Shown: in pieces, positions 7,869 to 8,527 of the stretch | Position numbering within the stretch: position 1 is the stretch's first letter | Layout: every line of letters begins with the position of its first letter | DNA from: Bacillota bacterium | GTDB taxonomy: Bacteria; Bacillota_C; Negativicutes; CTSoil-072 | DNA: 8,527 nucleotides | Assembly: GCA_017861495.1 (NCBI GenBank) | Contig: JAGFXW010000087.1 | Coordinates: 1-8,527, forward strand | Direction: 5' to 3' | The notes under the pieces: model-generated | What the model saw: the letters and a program-made list of their open reading frames with translations, nothing else | Told to the model about the DNA's origin: nothing | The model's database searches: none | Position numbers and translations under genes: made by a program

Positions 7869-7985
7869 ATTAATTTAAATTAAAAATGGGTAAACTAAAT
7901 AAACCCTAGTGCCACTGGAAATCGAAGATTTTTCGTCTTCTGCTCCTGAGCTTGATAGATATTCGTAGTATCTATCAAGCTTTTT
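7869..7985 (+). ncRNA. Predicted small RNA, repeat copy 2
   Basis: This copy has the same parts as copy 1: GGGU/ACCC stem (7888-7891 with 7903-7906) around an 11-base A-rich loop, UAGUGCCACUGG (7907-7918), a local GAAGA/UCUUC hairpin (7924-7940), and a perfect 12-bp terminal hairpin (7950-7961 with 7969-7980) with loop TTCGTAG followed by TTTTTG. The core without leader is about 98 bases. The variable segment before the terminal hairpin is longer than in copy 1 by 12 bases. The complete stem and clean U-tract make this the better-formed copy. The gene would be transcribed against the anf operon. Confidence 0.6.
7950..7985 (+). terminator. Intrinsic terminator of copy 2
   Basis: A perfect 12-bp stem (GCTTGATAGATA with its complement) and a 7-base loop are followed by TTTTT on the plus strand. 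No T-run follows on the minus strand, so it works for rightward transcription only. Confidence 0.75.
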
Positions 7986-8003
7986 GTTTGACTATTTAAA
8001 AGA

Positions 8004-8045
8004 ATAAAAAAATCAACTAACCGCACCTTGTGACGGCTAATTGAT
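8004..8045 (-). terminator. Intrinsic terminator or attenuator in the anf leader
   Basis: On the minus strand a 12-bp stem with two G-U pairs (8045-8034 with 8023-8012) is extended by CAC/GUG across a bulged U and an AAG loop, then U7 (8012-8006). The two G-U pairs would be mismatches on the plus strand, so it belongs to leftward transcription. It lies 130 bases after the carbonic anhydrase stop and about 35 bases after the predicted start from the promoter at 8112-8084. It may therefore end the carbonic anhydrase transcript, act as an attenuator for anf, or both. Confidence 0.72.
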
Positions 8046-8083
8046 ACCCCTTTGTACCTGTAGTTGAATTACTATTTACACAT

Positions 8084-8112
8084 ACAATACAACAAAACCA
8101 AACTATAGTCAA
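8084..8112 (-). promoter_or_regulatory. Candidate sigma-70/sigma-A promoter for leftward (anf) transcription
   Basis: On the minus strand TTGACT (8112-8107), a 17-base spacer and TATTGT (8089-8084) give a start near 8077. The transcript would have a leader of about 490 bases before the first gene and would cross the terminator at 8045-8004 and both small-RNA repeats in antisense. Confidence 0.5.
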
Positions 8113-8175
8113 TACCATTTTCTAAATTCCAAGACTCATGTCAAACAAAAACTATCTAAAACTAATTCAATTACT

Positions 8176-8527
8176 CTACAACGCTTTATCTACTTTGTTT
8201 TTGTTTGTTTTTGTTTGTTTGGAGTTTTCTCCATCAGCGCCGCGCAGAAGTTTACGCCATTTCCTCCATAGTGTCTTATATTTTACTGCCTGAGCGTGAA
8301 TGCTGTCCCATTCCTCTGGTACAAATCTCACCACTTTACCAGGAACGCCAACCACTAGGGAATGAGGAGGAATGATCTGGTTCTCCTTGACTACCGCTCC
8401 GGCAGCAACAATGCTGCCTTTACCAATTACCGCGCCAGTAAGAATAATAGCCCCCATGCCAATTAAACAATGCTCTTCTATAATACAGCCGTGAATAACG
8501 GCATTATGTCCAACAGTAACATAGTCG
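8176..8527 (-). CDS. Gamma-class carbonic anhydrase-like hexapeptide-repeat protein (C-terminal part)
   Basis: The frame is open from the right edge, so the N-terminus is outside the window; 116 residues are visible. It begins DYVTVGHNAVIHGC, in which the two histidines (spaced H-x4-H) match the zinc ligands H117 and H122 of gamma carbonic anhydrases. Left-handed beta-helix hexapeptides follow (CLIGMGAIILTGAVIGKGSIVAAGAVV), then VPGKVVRF and a C-terminal helix, as in the YrdA/PaaY/CaiE group. The last 17 residues are Lys/Asn/Gln/Thr-rich (SKQTKTNKNKVDKAL) and are encoded partly by a short tandem repeat. It is on the same strand as the anf genes but separated by a terminator, so it is probably a separate transcription unit and not specific to nitrogen fixation. 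Confidence 0.88.
   Translation of the reverse strand, partial: DYVTVGHNAVIHGCIIEEHCLIGMGAIILTGAVIGKGSIVAAGAVVKENQIIPPHSLVVGVPGKVVRFVPEEWDSIHAQAVKYKTLWRKWRKLLRGADGENSKQTKTNKNKVDKAL
8194..8220. repeat. Short tandem repeat in the 3' end of the carbonic anhydrase gene
   Basis: TTGTTTGTTT occurs twice in tandem (8201-8220), preceded by a partial unit (TTTGTTT). It encodes the Lys/Asn/Thr-rich tail of the protein and could change in length by slippage. The unit is 10 bp, not a multiple of three, so a change would alter the frame of the last few residues only. Confidence 0.8.

Larger units (their letters stand above)
7587..8175. other. 589-bp gene-free regulatory region upstream of the anf operon
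   Basis: No convincing protein gene lies here on either strand. The stretch is AT-rich and holds two related RNA-like elements on the plus strand, a 73-bp inverted repeat, several sigma-70-like promoters facing both ways, an isolated Shine-Dalgarno sequence and a minus-strand terminator, each listed separately. No -24/-12 sigma-54 promoter (GG-N10-GC type) could be found on the minus strand, in contrast to AnfA-dependent proteobacterial anf operons. Confidence 0.8.

Noticed and set aside
7904..7918. Sigma-54 promoter at the minus-strand TGGCAC (7914-7909)
   Set aside because: The -12 position has TTTAT where TTGC is needed, so the essential GC is missing; copy 1 has also lost the GG.
7886..7985. 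Cobalamin riboswitch, because copy 2 contains GCCACUG
   Set aside because: The rest of the B12 box and the surrounding conserved segments are absent, and the orientation is opposite to every gene in the window.
7587..8175. CRISPR array or transposon ends as explanation of the repeats
   Set aside because: Only two diverged copies with different internal lengths, no regular spacers, no terminal inverted repeats with target duplication and no transposase in the window.

Overview
The window carries most of an iron-only (Fe-Fe) nitrogenase operon, read entirely from the minus strand, together with an unusual regulatory intergenic region ahead of it. Strong AAGGAGG-type ribosome binding sites, some GTG starts, NifI-type PII regulators in place of DraT/DraG and moderate-to-low GC point to an anaerobic member of the Bacillota (Clostridia or Negativicutes are the likeliest, but this is inference from style and gene content, not from a marker gene). 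AnfD carries the expected ligands C49, C75, C138, C257 and H423, and a 116-residue delta subunit gene (anfG) lies between D and K, so this is an alternative nitrogenase. The wording of AnfH, D, G and K matches Anf rather than Vnf.

Layout in transcription order (right to left): the end of a gamma-class carbonic anhydrase gene (8527-8176); a 590-bp gene-free region (8175-7587); a small unrecognised gene (7586-7314); nifI1 (7257-6931); nifI2 (6917-6510); anfH (6442-5615); anfD (5583-4015); anfG (3999-3649); anfK (3577-2189); a strong intercistronic stem-loop (2124-2083); a HEPN-like gene (2059-1622); a NimA-like flavin-binding gene (1564-1034); and nifB (from 1016). nifB appears to be interrupted near its 3' end by a group II intron, in the same orientation, whose 5' end (GTGCG) lies at 118 and which runs off the left edge.

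How the genes work together: NifB makes the Fe-S-carbide precursor of FeFe-cofactor, AnfDGK is the catalytic component, AnfH is its ATP-dependent electron donor and maturation factor, and NifI1/NifI2 switch off the enzyme after translation when ammonium is present (low 2-oxoglutarate). The PII pair sits in front of anfH rather than in the common position between H and D. nifE, nifN, anfO and a sigma-54 activator gene are not in the window.

The intergenic region is the most interesting part. It holds two diverged copies of an element that reads as a small plus-strand RNA. Each has its own promoter and ends in a 12-bp hairpin whose stem differs between copies by compensatory base changes around an identical TTCGTAG loop. 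Between them is a 73-bp inverted repeat that contains outward-facing -35 elements. On the minus strand there is a promoter with a closely related architecture, followed about 35 bases downstream by a strong terminator with a possible anti-terminator, and an isolated perfect Shine-Dalgarno sequence with no start codon. Together these suggest layered control of anf expression by leader attenuation, antisense RNA or both.
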